Assembly: GCA_902767455.1 (NCBI GenBank)
Contig: CACXHH010000238.1
Location: forward strand, 1 to 22,034
Direction: 5' to 3'
DNA length: 22,034 nt
Origin: an uncultured Eubacteriales bacterium
GTDB taxonomy: Bacteria > Bacillota > Clostridia > Christensenellales > Borkfalkiaceae
Below are positions 1 through 7,073 of the stretch, one piece after another (positions within the stretch are counted from its first letter, which is position 1; every line of letters begins with the position of its first letter). Under the pieces are notes generated by a model. It saw only the letters and a program-made list of their open reading frames with translations, searched no databases and had not been told where the DNA came from. The position numbers and the translations under genes were made by a program.

Positions 1-35
1 CCTATATTGTCTATAGTTTTAGTCATATCGCATTT

Positions 36-131
36 TTATAGTATGTGGGCATGATTAGAACGACCACCACATTTATTACAAGCACCTAGACTGCCCACCC
101 ATCCCCCTATGGATTTTGCTCCCAAGCGCAC
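36..131 (-). CDS. possible 31-aa micro-protein with CxxC...HxH motif
   Basis: A short minus-strand frame starts with GTG at 131 and ends with TAA at 36-38. An AAGGGGG tract sits about five bases upstream of the GTG, which is good Shine-Dalgarno spacing. The peptide is Gly-rich and ends with two Cys (positions 18 and 21), then GG, then two His (27 and 29), an arrangement that could bind one zinc ion. I do not recognise a family. It points away from the terminase gene and lies beyond the hairpin at 264-299. It may be a real micro-gene or a chance frame; the ribosome site and Cys/His spacing are the only support. Confidence 0.35.
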   Translation of the reverse strand: MRLGAKSIGGWVGSLGACNKCGGRSNHAHIL

Positions 132-263
132 ATTTACCCCCTTATATACCGAAAATAATAAAAGACTACTTACCTATATGCTTATATAAAGGAACAGGCT
201 CTGTTGGTGAGACTATGATATAAGGGCGGTAGGTTTTAAAAATTTCTCAAAAAAAACAAAAAG

Positions 264-299
264 AGACCTTTTAAGGCATAACGGAGTCCTAAAGGGTCT
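264..299. terminator. hairpin terminator, probably active on both strands
   Basis: AGACCTTTT with AGG (one bulged A) pairs with CCTAAAGGGTCT, giving about 12 bp around an 11-base loop. On the plus strand it is followed by an interrupted U-rich stretch (GTTTTAGTTT). On the minus strand the arm is followed by a long T tract (CTTTTTG then eight T), so termination of leftward transcripts should be the stronger activity. It separates the terminase gene from whatever lies to the left. The rest of 132-331 is AT-rich and shows nothing else I can support. Confidence 0.6.
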
Positions 300-331
300 G
301 TTTTAGTTTAGATGTTTTACGTCATTAAGGC

Positions 332-1966
332 GTGTATTTTGATATTATGGCAGATTATAGTGGCGTGAAGAGATACATAAAGGCACATCCTCATAGCATA
401 GAAGCATATGGGGATTGGTTTGAGATGGCGAGGGCATACGGAGATGTCGAGGTATGCAAGGAGATATTAAAAGGAGTCTCCAAAGTAGTGACATCGCCCT
501 ATGTAGACATGGAAGAGCGGTACAAGGGTCACGATTTGATGAAGAAACTGACCTTGATGTTAGCACCGCACTATTTCCATTACTATTGCCTGTACATTGA
601 ATGGAACAGAGAGCCGAAAAGGCGGTTCTATCAGCCTAGAATGAAGCAGCTTTATCCTCTTACCCAAGCATTACAGGACTTGGAAGAGGACAAGTTGGAT
701 TTGTTATGCATCAGTATGCCACCGGGTGTTGGAAAAACGACTCTTGCTCTGTTTTATTTGACATGGGTGGGCGGTCGAAACCCGGATATGCAAATATTGG
801 AGTGTTCGCACAACACCGATTTTCTGCGAGGGTGCTATGACGAGATCAACAGGATACTTGACCCCGATGGCGAATACCTATATAACGATGTATTCCCGAA
901 TAGTCCTCGGTGTGGAACAAATGCCAAAGACCTGCGAATCGATTTGAAGACGGACAAGCGGTTTCAGACCTTTGAATTCACCTCTGTAGGCAGCGGAAAC
1001 GCAGGTAAAGTCCGTGCGACCAAACTATTGTACTGTGACGACTTGGTAGACGGTCGTGAAACGGCGGCGAATCCTGTCCAATTGGAGAAATTATGGGGTC
1101 TGTACACCACCGACCTACGGCAGAGAGCCATCGGAGACTCCTACAAGGAGTTGCACATAGCGACCAGGTGGTCGGTGCATGATGTCATAGGGCGGTTGGA
1201 ACGGCAGAATAGCGGTAATCCAAGAGCCAGGATTATCAATATGCCTGTTAAAGACGAGGAGACAGGAAAAAGCAACTTCGATTATCCGTATGGACTCGGT
1301 TACAACGATGAGATGATTCGTCAGCAAGAGCAGCTGATGGACTCCATCGACTTTGGGGCAATTATGATGGGCAGACCGATGGAACGTGAGGGTCTGTTGT
1401 ATGACAAGGACTCCTTGCAGAGATTCATCGAATTGCCCCAAGATGAACCCGATGCGGTATGGGCGGTCTGCGATACAAAGGACAAGGGCGATGACTTCTT
1501 CTGTATGCCTGTCCTGTATCAATATAACGAGAACTTCTTCTTGGCAGATGTCATATATGATAATGCGCTTCCCGATGTGGTCATTCCCCGGTTGGCGAAG
1601 TGCTTGGTGCGGAACAACGTGAAGCAATGCCGATTTGAGTCCAACTCCGCAGGTGGGCGAATAGCGGTAGAGGTGGACGAGTTCGTGAAGAGTTACGGTG
1701 GGTTCACCAACATCACCACGAAATACACCACAGGGAACAAGGAAACGAAGATCCTTGTCAACGCTGACTTCGTGAAGAAGAACGTATACTTTCTCGATGA
1801 CAGTAAGCAGAGCAAGGAATACCGCACGTTCATGAACGACCTATGTTCCTACACCCATGTCGGCAAGAACAGGCACGATGATGCTCCGGACGCAATGGCG
1901 ATGATAGCAGACTTCGTGACGAGCGGAGTGACGAACAAACTAGAGTTGCGGAAGCGGTTCTTCTAG
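332..1966 (+). CDS. terL: terminase large subunit (TerL)
   Basis: This is the ATP-driven motor and headful or cos nuclease that cuts concatemeric DNA and pumps it through the portal. The ATPase half shows a Walker A (PPGVGKTT, about residues 130-137), a Walker B (KLLYCDDL, about 231-238) and a coupling-type HIATRW (275-280). The nuclease half shows the RNase H-like acidic set: D381 in VCDTKDKGDD, E436 in FESNSAGG, and the HDDAPDA cluster near 515-521. At 544 aa the length is normal and the gene is intact. The start is uncertain: GTG at 332 has AAGG only one base upstream, and ATG at 347 has no clear ribosome site, so the N-terminus could be shorter. Its small-subunit partner is encoded on the opposite strand at 20330-20842. 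Confidence 0.96.
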   Translation: MYFDIMADYSGVKRYIKAHPHSIEAYGDWFEMARAYGDVEVCKEILKGVSKVVTSPYVDMEERYKGHDLMKKLTLMLAPHYFHYYCLYIEWNREPKRRFYQPRMKQLYPLTQALQDLEEDKLDLLCISMPPGVGKTTLALFYLTWVGGRNPDMQILECSHNTDFLRGCYDEINRILDPDGEYLYNDVFPNSPRCGTNAKDLRIDLKTDKRFQTFEFTSVGSGNAGKVRATKLLYCDDLVDGRETAANPVQLEKLWGLYTTDLRQRAIGDSYKELHIATRWSVHDVIGRLERQNSGNPRARIINMPVKDEETGKSNFDYPYGLGYNDEMIRQQEQLMDSIDFGAIMMGRPMEREGLLYDKDSLQRFIELPQDEPDAVWAVCDTKDKGDDFFCMPVLYQYNENFFLADVIYDNALPDVVIPRLAKCLVRNNVKQCRFESNSAGGRIAVEVDEFVKSYGGFTNITTKYTTGNKETKILVNADFVKKNVYFLDDSKQSKEYRTFMNDLCSYTHVGKNRHDDAPDAMAMIADFVTSGVTNKLELRKRFF

Positions 1967-2024
1967 TTTTAGATGTTTTTGTCCACGTTCTGTGGTAGGG
2001 TGGTAGTGTCTATAGGAGTGCTTA

Positions 2025-2702
2025 ATGGTTCGTGGAGTTTTTAGTGACACACATATTCCTTTTCAGCATCCCAACTACTTGACGTTTCTGAAAGACACGT
2101 TTGCTGAATGGGGAGTTGAAGAGGTTATTTGTCTTGGAGACCTCATAGACAACCATGCGATCTCTCGGTTTCAGAGCGAACCGTGCGCTGACGGAGCGTA
2201 CCTTGAGTTAGAGAAAGCGAGAGAAGCGGTAAAGGAACTGACGGAAGCGTTCCCGAACGTAAAGATGTGCCGTGGCAACCATGACGATATAGCATATCGA
2301 CAGGCGAAGACGTTAGGCATCGGGGATGTATTCATCAAGCCGTTCAGAGAGATATACGGCTTACCGCCCACATGGGAGTTAGAAGACGAGTATGTGATAG
2401 ACGGAGTGTTGTACACCCACGGAACAGGGCGAGGTGGGAAACACGCCACCTACAACATAGCGGTAGACGAGCGGATGTCGGTGTGTAGCGGACACACGCA
2501 CACGGGCGGTGGGGTAAACTACATAGCGAACAAGACGGAGACCATCTTTGCTTTAAACACGGGGTGGCTCGGCGATGACAGGGCATACGCCTTTGAGTAT
2601 AGCCGACACGCCAAGCATAGAGGGGTCTTGGGCGCAGGTGTGGTAGTTTCACCGCACGAAGCGTACTTCATCCCTATGACAGGCAAGTACCTAGAGGTAT
2701 GA
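2025..2702 (+). CDS. calcineurin-like metallophosphoesterase
   Basis: The 225-aa protein has the complete two-metal phosphoesterase signature: SDTH (D8, H10), GDLIDN (D39, D42), GNHDD (N85, H86), a His in YTHG (H132) and GHTH (H157, H159). These residues normally bind two metal ions and hydrolyse a phosphomonoester or phosphodiester; the substrate cannot be read from sequence. GGAG lies about 10 bases before the ATG. It sits between large terminase and portal, a place where accessory genes are sometimes carried in phage late operons. It could act on nucleotides, RNA ends or DNA, or could serve as an anti-defence enzyme that destroys a signalling nucleotide; none of these is shown by the sequence. 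Confidence 0.92.
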   Translation: MVRGVFSDTHIPFQHPNYLTFLKDTFAEWGVEEVICLGDLIDNHAISRFQSEPCADGAYLELEKAREAVKELTEAFPNVKMCRGNHDDIAYRQAKTLGIGDVFIKPFREIYGLPPTWELEDEYVIDGVLYTHGTGRGGKHATYNIAVDERMSVCSGHTHTGGGVNYIANKTETIFALNTGWLGDDRAYAFEYSRHAKHRGVLGAGVVVSPHEAYFIPMTGKYLEV

Positions 2703-2744
2703 AGCGGTTCACATCCGTGCCAAAACGTGGCGATATTAAAGCGC

Positions 2745-2797
2745 ATTATTCATATGAATAACGCAACCAAACCGCAATTATTCATAGGAATAACGTA
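2745..2797. repeat. two 16-bp palindromes, 32 bp apart
   Basis: The first is the perfect palindrome TTATTCATATGAATAA (2746-2761) followed by CGCAAC. The second is the near-copy TTATTCATAGGAATAA (2778-2793) followed by CGTAAC. The 32-bp centre spacing is close to three helical turns, which would put both sites on one DNA face, so a dimeric regulator is plausible. As RNA each would fold into a 6-bp stem with an ATAT or ATAG tetraloop. They start about 45 bp after the phosphoesterase gene. Confidence 0.6.
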
Positions 2798-2821
2798 ACA
2801 CGATTGCGCTACAATCACATC

Positions 2822-2857
2822 GCAATTGTTACCGACATCGGCAGATGTTACGATTGC
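2822..2857 (+). other. two-part hairpin upstream of tRNA-like gene
   Basis: GCAATTGT (2822-2829) pairs with ACGATTGC (2850-2857), with one G-U pair. Inside, ACATC pairs with GATGT around a GGCA loop, with a small internal loop between the two helices. There is no T tract, so it is not a classical terminator. It lies 13 bases before the tRNA-Gln-like gene and may help define its 5' processing or be an operator. Confidence 0.45.
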
Positions 2858-2870
2858 CGAACGTCATAAT

Positions 2871-2944
2871 AGTGGGTTCGTATAATAGTAGTACAAGAGG
2901 CTTTGAACCTTTTAGCGGAGGAGCGTAACCCTCACCCACTACCA
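2871..2944 (+). tRNA. tRNA-Gln(UUG)-like gene with encoded CCA, non-canonical D and T loops
   Basis: The 74 bases fold as a standard cloverleaf. The acceptor AGTGGGT/ACCCACT has seven perfect pairs, then A73 and an encoded CCA. The D arm is GTAT/GTAC with loop AATAGTA. The anticodon arm is AGAGG/CCTTT with loop CTTTGAA, giving U33 and anticodon UUG, which reads Gln CAA. The variable loop is TAGC. The T arm is GGAGG/CCCTC with loop AGCGTAA. Departures from consensus: the D loop lacks the GG pair (A at 18), the T loop is not TTCRANN (A54, G55, U58), and the T stem has one A-C mismatch. It may be a functional divergent phage tRNA, a decaying one, or a tRNA mimic. Every segment length fits, so chance is unlikely. 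Confidence 0.7.
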
Positions 2945-3007
2945 AAAATAAAACAGAATAGGACTCGTGGGCAATGCACGAAGCCGTGAATACACAGGGG
3001 TGGGAGT

Positions 3008-3172
3008 GTGGCTTTGATAGACATTAGGCAACTTCCGTCCGTGATTGAAGCAATTAACACAGGACTCTCCAACAAAGAGATTGTTGAAGTTAAGGTCGAG
3101 AACAAGGGTGTCTCTGTGGTTTGCATCCACAGGACGGTCAAAGTTATAGAGAAACAACAGAAGAAAGATTGA
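3008..3172 (+). CDS. small phage protein of unknown function (54 aa)
   Basis: Translation from GTG at 3008 gives 54 aa ending in QKKD. AGGGG lies seven bases upstream, a good ribosome site. The sequence alternates a short helix-like N-terminus (RQLPSVIEAINTGLSNKE) with beta-like stretches (VEVKV, GVSVVCI) and a basic tail. This pattern matches short proteins often found between terminase and portal in Firmicutes phages; their function is not established. It is the last gene before the terminator at 3212-3248. Confidence 0.65.
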   Translation: MALIDIRQLPSVIEAINTGLSNKEIVEVKVENKGVSVVCIHRTVKVIEKQQKKD

Positions 3173-3211
3173 TGCACCGAACTTGATGTGGTGCTAAAAA
3201 CCTAACGGTAT

Positions 3212-3248
3212 GAGGTTAAGGGGTATATCCCCTTGACCTCTTTTTTTA
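3212..3248 (+). terminator. strong intrinsic terminator before portal
   Basis: GAGGTTAAGGGG (3212-3223) pairs with CCCCTTGACCTC over 12 pairs including one T-G, with a loop of about five bases (TATAT), and is followed at once by seven T. This is a textbook Rho-independent terminator, placed inside the late operon 15 bp before the portal start. A weak competing pair, AACCT (3199-3203) with AGGTT (3213-3217), overlaps the 5' arm and could act as an anti-terminator. Confidence 0.8.
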
Positions 3249-3262
3249 TTTGCGAGGTAGAG

Positions 3263-4891
3263 ATGGCTGACAACACAGTAACAACTGAAAATAACGCCAA
3301 CGGCAGCGTACCCGAATACAGAAACCTTTTCGGGAGAAGACAGATTTTCTGCACCGTGGACGAGATAACGGAAGAGAACGTTGTCGCAGAGGTCAATAGT
3401 GCCATCGGAATCCACGTTCAGAACCTCTTTGAGGAAGAGTACCTCTATTGGTATCGCAGAGGAATGCAACCCATTCTCAATCGAAAAAAGGAAGTCCGTC
3501 CCGAAATCAATAACAAGGTTGTCGAATGTCACGCCGATGAGATTGTTAACTTTAAGGACGGCTATTTCCTCACAAAGCCGTGTTTTTACGTTACCAGGAA
3601 CGATGAGGACGATATCTCGGAAGAAGTCAAAAAAGCGAACGAGTACCTCTATAGGAGCGGTAAACAGGACGCTGATAACGCTTTGGTCGATTGGTTTCAT
3701 ACCGTGGGCAAAGCTGCCCTCTATGTCACGCCCAATGATGATCCCGACATTCCTGTCCTCGCATATGCGCTAGACCCAAGAAACGCTTTCGTTGCCTATG
3801 ACTTGAGACCCGGAAACAAGCCTGTCTACGGATGTTCCCTCGTTGTGGCTGACGGAATCCTCAAGGTCGATTGCTACACCAAAGACAAACTCTACCGTAT
3901 GAGCGGAACGATGGTCGGCAAGTTTGCCACATCAGAGCCCGTCTACATTGCGACCGTCACTTCCCTCGACTCCGTGGAGACCAACGTTCTCGGTGAAGTG
4001 CCGATTATCGAGTATCAGTACAACTCCGTGAACATGGGCGCATTTGAAGCCGCTCTCCCCTTGCTCGATGCCATCAACACGGTCATGTCGAACCGAATCG
4101 ATGGCGTGGAACAGTTCATTCAGAGTTTGGCGATAGCGGTCAACTGTGACCTCGATGACGGAGTCACGGCAAACGATATCCGACAGGCAGGGATGATTGT
4201 CCTCAAGTCTCTCGGAGAGAACAAAGCAGACTTCAAGATTCTGTCTGAACAGTTGAATCAGAGCGAGACACAAGTCCTCGTGGATTATCTGTATCAGCAG
4301 GTCATCACCATATGCGGTATGCCGAACTCGCAGAATTCCCGGTTTGGCAATGCTGAAACAGGAACGGCGGTTCTTGCGAGGAACGGATGGTTTCAAGCGG
4401 ACACCGTGGCAAGGAACACCGAAGACCTCTTCATCAAATCCAACAGACAGTTTGACAAGATTTTCTTCGGCATCCTCAAGAGAAAAGGATTGGTTGACCT
4501 CAAGCCGTCCGATGTCAAATTGCAGATCGCTCGGAACGAAACATCCAACATTCAGAGCAAAGCGCAATCCATGTACACCATGCTTTCCGCAGGTCTTGCT
4601 CCCGAATTGGCACTCGCCAAGAGCGGTATCTCCAATGACCCTGTCACGGATGTGGCGCTCTCCAAGAAATATCTCAACCTTGTTTGGGGCGATCCCGATG
4701 CACCGATTGAGAAGACGGTCGAGGGTGCGGTCATGGCTGATTCAGAGGGTGCTTATACACCCAATGAGAGTCACGGCACAGGCGGTAAACCGCAGAATAA
4801 TAACCCCCATCCCATGAACACCAACACAGAGGGTCAAGACCGCAATCAAAGCGGTGTCCATTGGGTGAACGGATATTGGAAGAGTAACTGA
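3263..4891 (+). CDS. portal protein, SPP1 gp6-like
   Basis: This 542-aa protein forms the dodecameric ring at one capsid vertex through which DNA enters and to which the neck attaches. Identification rests on length, on its position before a MuF-like protein and scaffold, and on portal-like stretches: an N-terminal YLYWYRRG, a mid region with ALDPRNAFVAYD, and a helical region GAFEAALPLLDAINTVMSNRIDG typical of the SPP1 gp6 and DUF1073-like portal families. The C-terminal 60 residues are Asn/Gly-rich and probably disordered. ATG 3263 is chosen because GAGGTA lies just upstream; a TTG at 3233 would begin inside the terminator stem. The stop overlaps the next start by one base. Confidence 0.93.
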   Translation: MADNTVTTENNANGSVPEYRNLFGRRQIFCTVDEITEENVVAEVNSAIGIHVQNLFEEEYLYWYRRGMQPILNRKKEVRPEINNKVVECHADEIVNFKDGYFLTKPCFYVTRNDEDDISEEVKKANEYLYRSGKQDADNALVDWFHTVGKAALYVTPNDDPDIPVLAYALDPRNAFVAYDLRPGNKPVYGCSLVVADGILKVDCYTKDKLYRMSGTMVGKFATSEPVYIATVTSLDSVETNVLGEVPIIEYQYNSVNMGAFEAALPLLDAINTVMSNRIDGVEQFIQSLAIAVNCDLDDGVTANDIRQAGMIVLKSLGENKADFKILSEQLNQSETQVLVDYLYQQVITICGMPNSQNSRFGNAETGTAVLARNGWFQADTVARNTEDLFIKSNRQFDKIFFGILKRKGLVDLKPSDVKLQIARNETSNIQSKAQSMYTMLSAGLAPELALAKSGISNDPVTDVALSKKYLNLVWGDPDAPIEKTVEGAVMADSEGAYTPNESHGTGGKPQNNNPHPMNTNTEGQDRNQSGVHWVNGYWKSN

Positions 4892-5469
4892 TGGCTACAG
4901 AATTCGATGAACTGAACGTGCTTGAAAAGAATGTTGATGCATTCGTTGAGAATGTTGAGTCCATAGCCAATGAACCGAACAGAGCCATGATGCGTGACGA
5001 AATCGAGGATGACCTGGAAGACTTGCTCATCATGGCATATGCGATGGGCAATGACTATGCGAAGAGAGTTCTCGGCATCGAGGATGAACAGGCAGACATT
5101 TCCAAGATGCGTGACATCATCGATGAGCCGATTGACGGCAAGACGTGGAAAGACCGCATCAGAGAACACGTTGATGACGGAGACTTCGGTCTGATAAAGA
5201 CCGTCATCCAAAGCGAAACGGACAGAGTGTACAACGAAGCCGTTCAGCAGACCGCTGAAGATAGCGGAATTCCAAACATCTACAAGACGTGGGTGACCAT
5301 GCACGATGACAGGGTGAGAGACACGCACGACTACATCGAGGGCGTGAGCGTACCTCTGAATTCAAGGTTCTACACGCTAGGCGGTGACTCTGCCTTAAGA
5401 CCGATGGGATTCAGCGATGCCCGAAATAATTGTGGGTGTCGCTGCAAGATACGAATAACACGCAAGTGA
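4891..5469 (+). CDS. MuF-like minor head protein (SPP1 gp7 family)
   Basis: The 192-aa protein ends with the Mu gpF signature: KTWVTMHDDRVRDTH, then EGVSVPLNSRF, a PMGFSDARNNCGCRC block and a short basic end. MuF-domain proteins sit on the inside of the capsid near the portal, and some are ejected with the DNA. The N-terminal half is acidic and helical. The domain is at the C-terminus and no toxin domain follows it, so this is the short form. It starts with ATG overlapping the portal stop (TGATG), implying translational coupling. The three AGAGAA hairpins follow directly after its stop. Confidence 0.9.
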   Translation: MATEFDELNVLEKNVDAFVENVESIANEPNRAMMRDEIEDDLEDLLIMAYAMGNDYAKRVLGIEDEQADISKMRDIIDEPIDGKTWKDRIREHVDDGDFGLIKTVIQSETDRVYNEAVQQTAEDSGIPNIYKTWVTMHDDRVRDTHDYIEGVSVPLNSRFYTLGGDSALRPMGFSDARNNCGCRCKIRITRK

Positions 5470-5479
5470 TGTTCATAAA

Positions 5480-5553
5480 CCACAGAGAAGTGGATAAAAC
5501 GCAATCACGTCAGAGAAGACGTTAAAACGCAGAATACGGTCTAGAGAAAGACC
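5480..5553 (+). promoter_or_regulatory. array of three RNA hairpins with identical AGAGAA loops
   Basis: Three stem-loops lie in the 106-bp leader of the scaffold gene. HP1 is CCAC-AGAGAA-GTGG (5480-5493). HP2 is ACGTC-AGAGAA-GACGT (5507-5522). HP3 is GGTCT-AGAGAA-AGACC (5538-5553). The stems are unrelated in sequence but fully complementary, while the hexaloop is invariant. Each is followed by a similar linker with TAAAACGCA or TTAAACACGCA. Unit spacing is 27 and 31 bases. The scaffold ribosome site AAGGAG (5564-5569) starts 11 bases after HP3. Conserved loops on covarying stems point to an RNA element, probably bound by a protein or a second RNA. I know of no described family that matches. 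Confidence 0.85.
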
Positions 5554-5575
5554 TTAAACACGCAAGGAGTATGAG

Positions 5576-6124
5576 ATGAAAGTTGATGTGACGAAGATCG
5601 AAAACTACGAAGCAATGACCCCCGAAGAAAAACTTGAAGCGGTGCTGAACTTCGATATTGAAGTGCCACAGGCTGAACCGCCCAAGTCCGATGATGCCGA
5701 CAAACAGAGACTCAAGGATGCTTTCAACAAGGCATCTAGTGAAGCAGCTGAATACAAACGTCAGTTGAGAGCAAAAGAGACCGCTGAAGAAACGGCAAAG
5801 CGTGAACAGGCTGAAGCGCAACAGAGACTCATGGATGAGTTGAACACGCTCCGCAAGGAAAAGGCAATTAACGCATACACCGCAAACTATATGAGCATCG
5901 GGTATGACGTTGAGACCGCAAAAGCGTTGGCTTCCACGCTTCCAGAGGGTCTCCCGGATGAGTTCTTCACTTCGCAGAAGACTTTCCTCGACAACACTAT
6001 TCAGAACGTAAAAGCACAAGTCCTCAATCAGCAACCGCAACCCACACAGGGTTCTCCGCTGACAGGCAAACAAGCAGAAGACCTCGAATACGAAAAACTT
6101 CGTAAATGGGCAGGTCTCAAATAA
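5576..6124 (+). CDS. capsid scaffolding protein (GP20 / DUF4355-like)
   Basis: The 182-aa protein has the usual scaffold layout. An acidic N-terminus (about 1-45) is followed by a long charged coiled coil rich in Glu, Lys, Ala and Arg (about 45-100, with RQLRAKETAEETAKREQAEA). A short C-terminal helix ends in LRKWAGLK, basic and likely to contact the capsid protein. It would nucleate procapsid assembly and leave or be degraded before DNA packaging. AAGGAG is six bases before ATG 5576. It lies directly before the major capsid gene, as expected. Synthesis may be tuned by the hairpin array in its leader. Confidence 0.88.
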   Translation: MKVDVTKIENYEAMTPEEKLEAVLNFDIEVPQAEPPKSDDADKQRLKDAFNKASSEAAEYKRQLRAKETAEETAKREQAEAQQRLMDELNTLRKEKAINAYTANYMSIGYDVETAKALASTLPEGLPDEFFTSQKTFLDNTIQNVKAQVLNQQPQPTQGSPLTGKQAEDLEYEKLRKWAGLK

Positions 6125-6149
6125 CAAAAATAATTAGGAGAAAAAGATT

Positions 6150-7073
6150 ATGGCAACAACTATGACAGCCCCTGTGAACAATAGCATCGCTCTTGCACAG
6201 AAGTATCTGCCTATCCTCGATGAGATTTACAAAGAGGGTTCCAAAACTTCCATCCTCGATACCGCTGAATACAACGTGAGATGGATTGGAGCAAAAACAA
6301 TTCAGTTATTCAATAGCGCATCCGTTGGTCTTGCCAACTATAGCCGTAACGCAGGTTACCAAGTTGGTGATGTGACACAGGCTTGGGAAGACTACACCCT
6401 GTCCGTTGACCGTGGTCGTTCTTTCAGCGTTGACGTAATGGACAACGATGAGACCCTCGGCATGGCATTCGGCTCTCTGATGGGTGAGTTTGAGCGTGTA
6501 CACGTTATCCCCGAAGTAGATGCATATCGTCTCGCCAAATACGCAGGTCTCGTAAAGGCAGGTGCAAAGACCGCCGCTACCGACCCGACCGCAAATGGCG
6601 TGAACATCGCTTCGCAGATTGACGAGGGCATGGCTTACATGGATGAACTTGAAGTTCCGCACGAGGGACGTATCTGCTTCATCTCCCCCAAAGCCTATGA
6701 GAACCTCAAGGCGAACGTTGCTCGTTACACTCTGAACCTTGAGAAAGACATCAACAACAACATTGAGATGTACAACGATCTCCGCTTGGTCAAAGTACCG
6801 CAGGCTCGTTTCGCTACAGTTTGCACCCTCAATGCCCCGACAACTTCCGCAGGTGCAGGTGGATTCACCTTGAGTGGCAACAACTCCAACTTCCTCATTG
6901 TCGATCCTAGAGCGACCATGCAGGTCATCAAGCACCTCGTACCTCGTGTCTTCTCTCCCGAAGTCAATCAGGAAGCGGATGCTTGGAAGTTCGACTACAG
7001 GGTCTATCACGACTGCTTCGTACAGGCGCAGAAACTCGATGGTCTGTACCTCGGACTCGGCACGGCGATCTAA
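6150..7073 (+). CDS. major capsid protein, HK97 fold
   Basis: At 307 aa this is the normal size for an HK97-fold shell protein with a separate scaffold. Supporting features are the N-terminal LAQKYLPILDEIYKEGSKTS and the E-loop-like region with WEDYTLSVDRGRSFSVDVMDNDE. A spine-helix region (FERVHVIPEVDAYRLAKYAG) and a late ICFISPKAYENLK block, typical of Firmicutes phage capsids, add to this. AGGAG precedes ATG by about ten bases. It is the most highly used late product. An 11-bp perfect hairpin begins 27 bases after its stop, inside the following small gene, whose ATG overlaps the TAA. Confidence 0.94.
   Translation: MATTMTAPVNNSIALAQKYLPILDEIYKEGSKTSILDTAEYNVRWIGAKTIQLFNSASVGLANYSRNAGYQVGDVTQAWEDYTLSVDRGRSFSVDVMDNDETLGMAFGSLMGEFERVHVIPEVDAYRLAKYAGLVKAGAKTAATDPTANGVNIASQIDEGMAYMDELEVPHEGRICFISPKAYENLKANVARYTLNLEKDINNNIEMYNDLRLVKVPQARFATVCTLNAPTTSAGAGGFTLSGNNSNFLIVDPRATMQVIKHLVPRVFSPEVNQEADAWKFDYRVYHDCFVQAQKLDGLYLGLGTAI

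Noticed and set aside
312..368. 18-codon hydrophobic leader frame overlapping the terL start
   Set aside because: There is no Shine-Dalgarno sequence before its ATG, so it is probably chance, although its stop overlaps an in-frame terL GTG at 365.
1970..1981. TTTTAGATGTTTT-like match to bases near 307-318, before terL and after it
   Set aside because: About 12 AT-rich bases shared between two sites is not enough to claim a repeat or promoter.
3233..3262. N-terminal extension of portal from TTG 3233
   Set aside because: The extension begins inside the terminator stem; ATG 3263 has a GAGGTA ribosome site.
3932..4567. Long minus-strand frames opposite portal, tape measure, tip and fibre genes
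   Set aside because: They are mirror frames of strongly coding genes, lack ribosome sites and have no recognisable domains.
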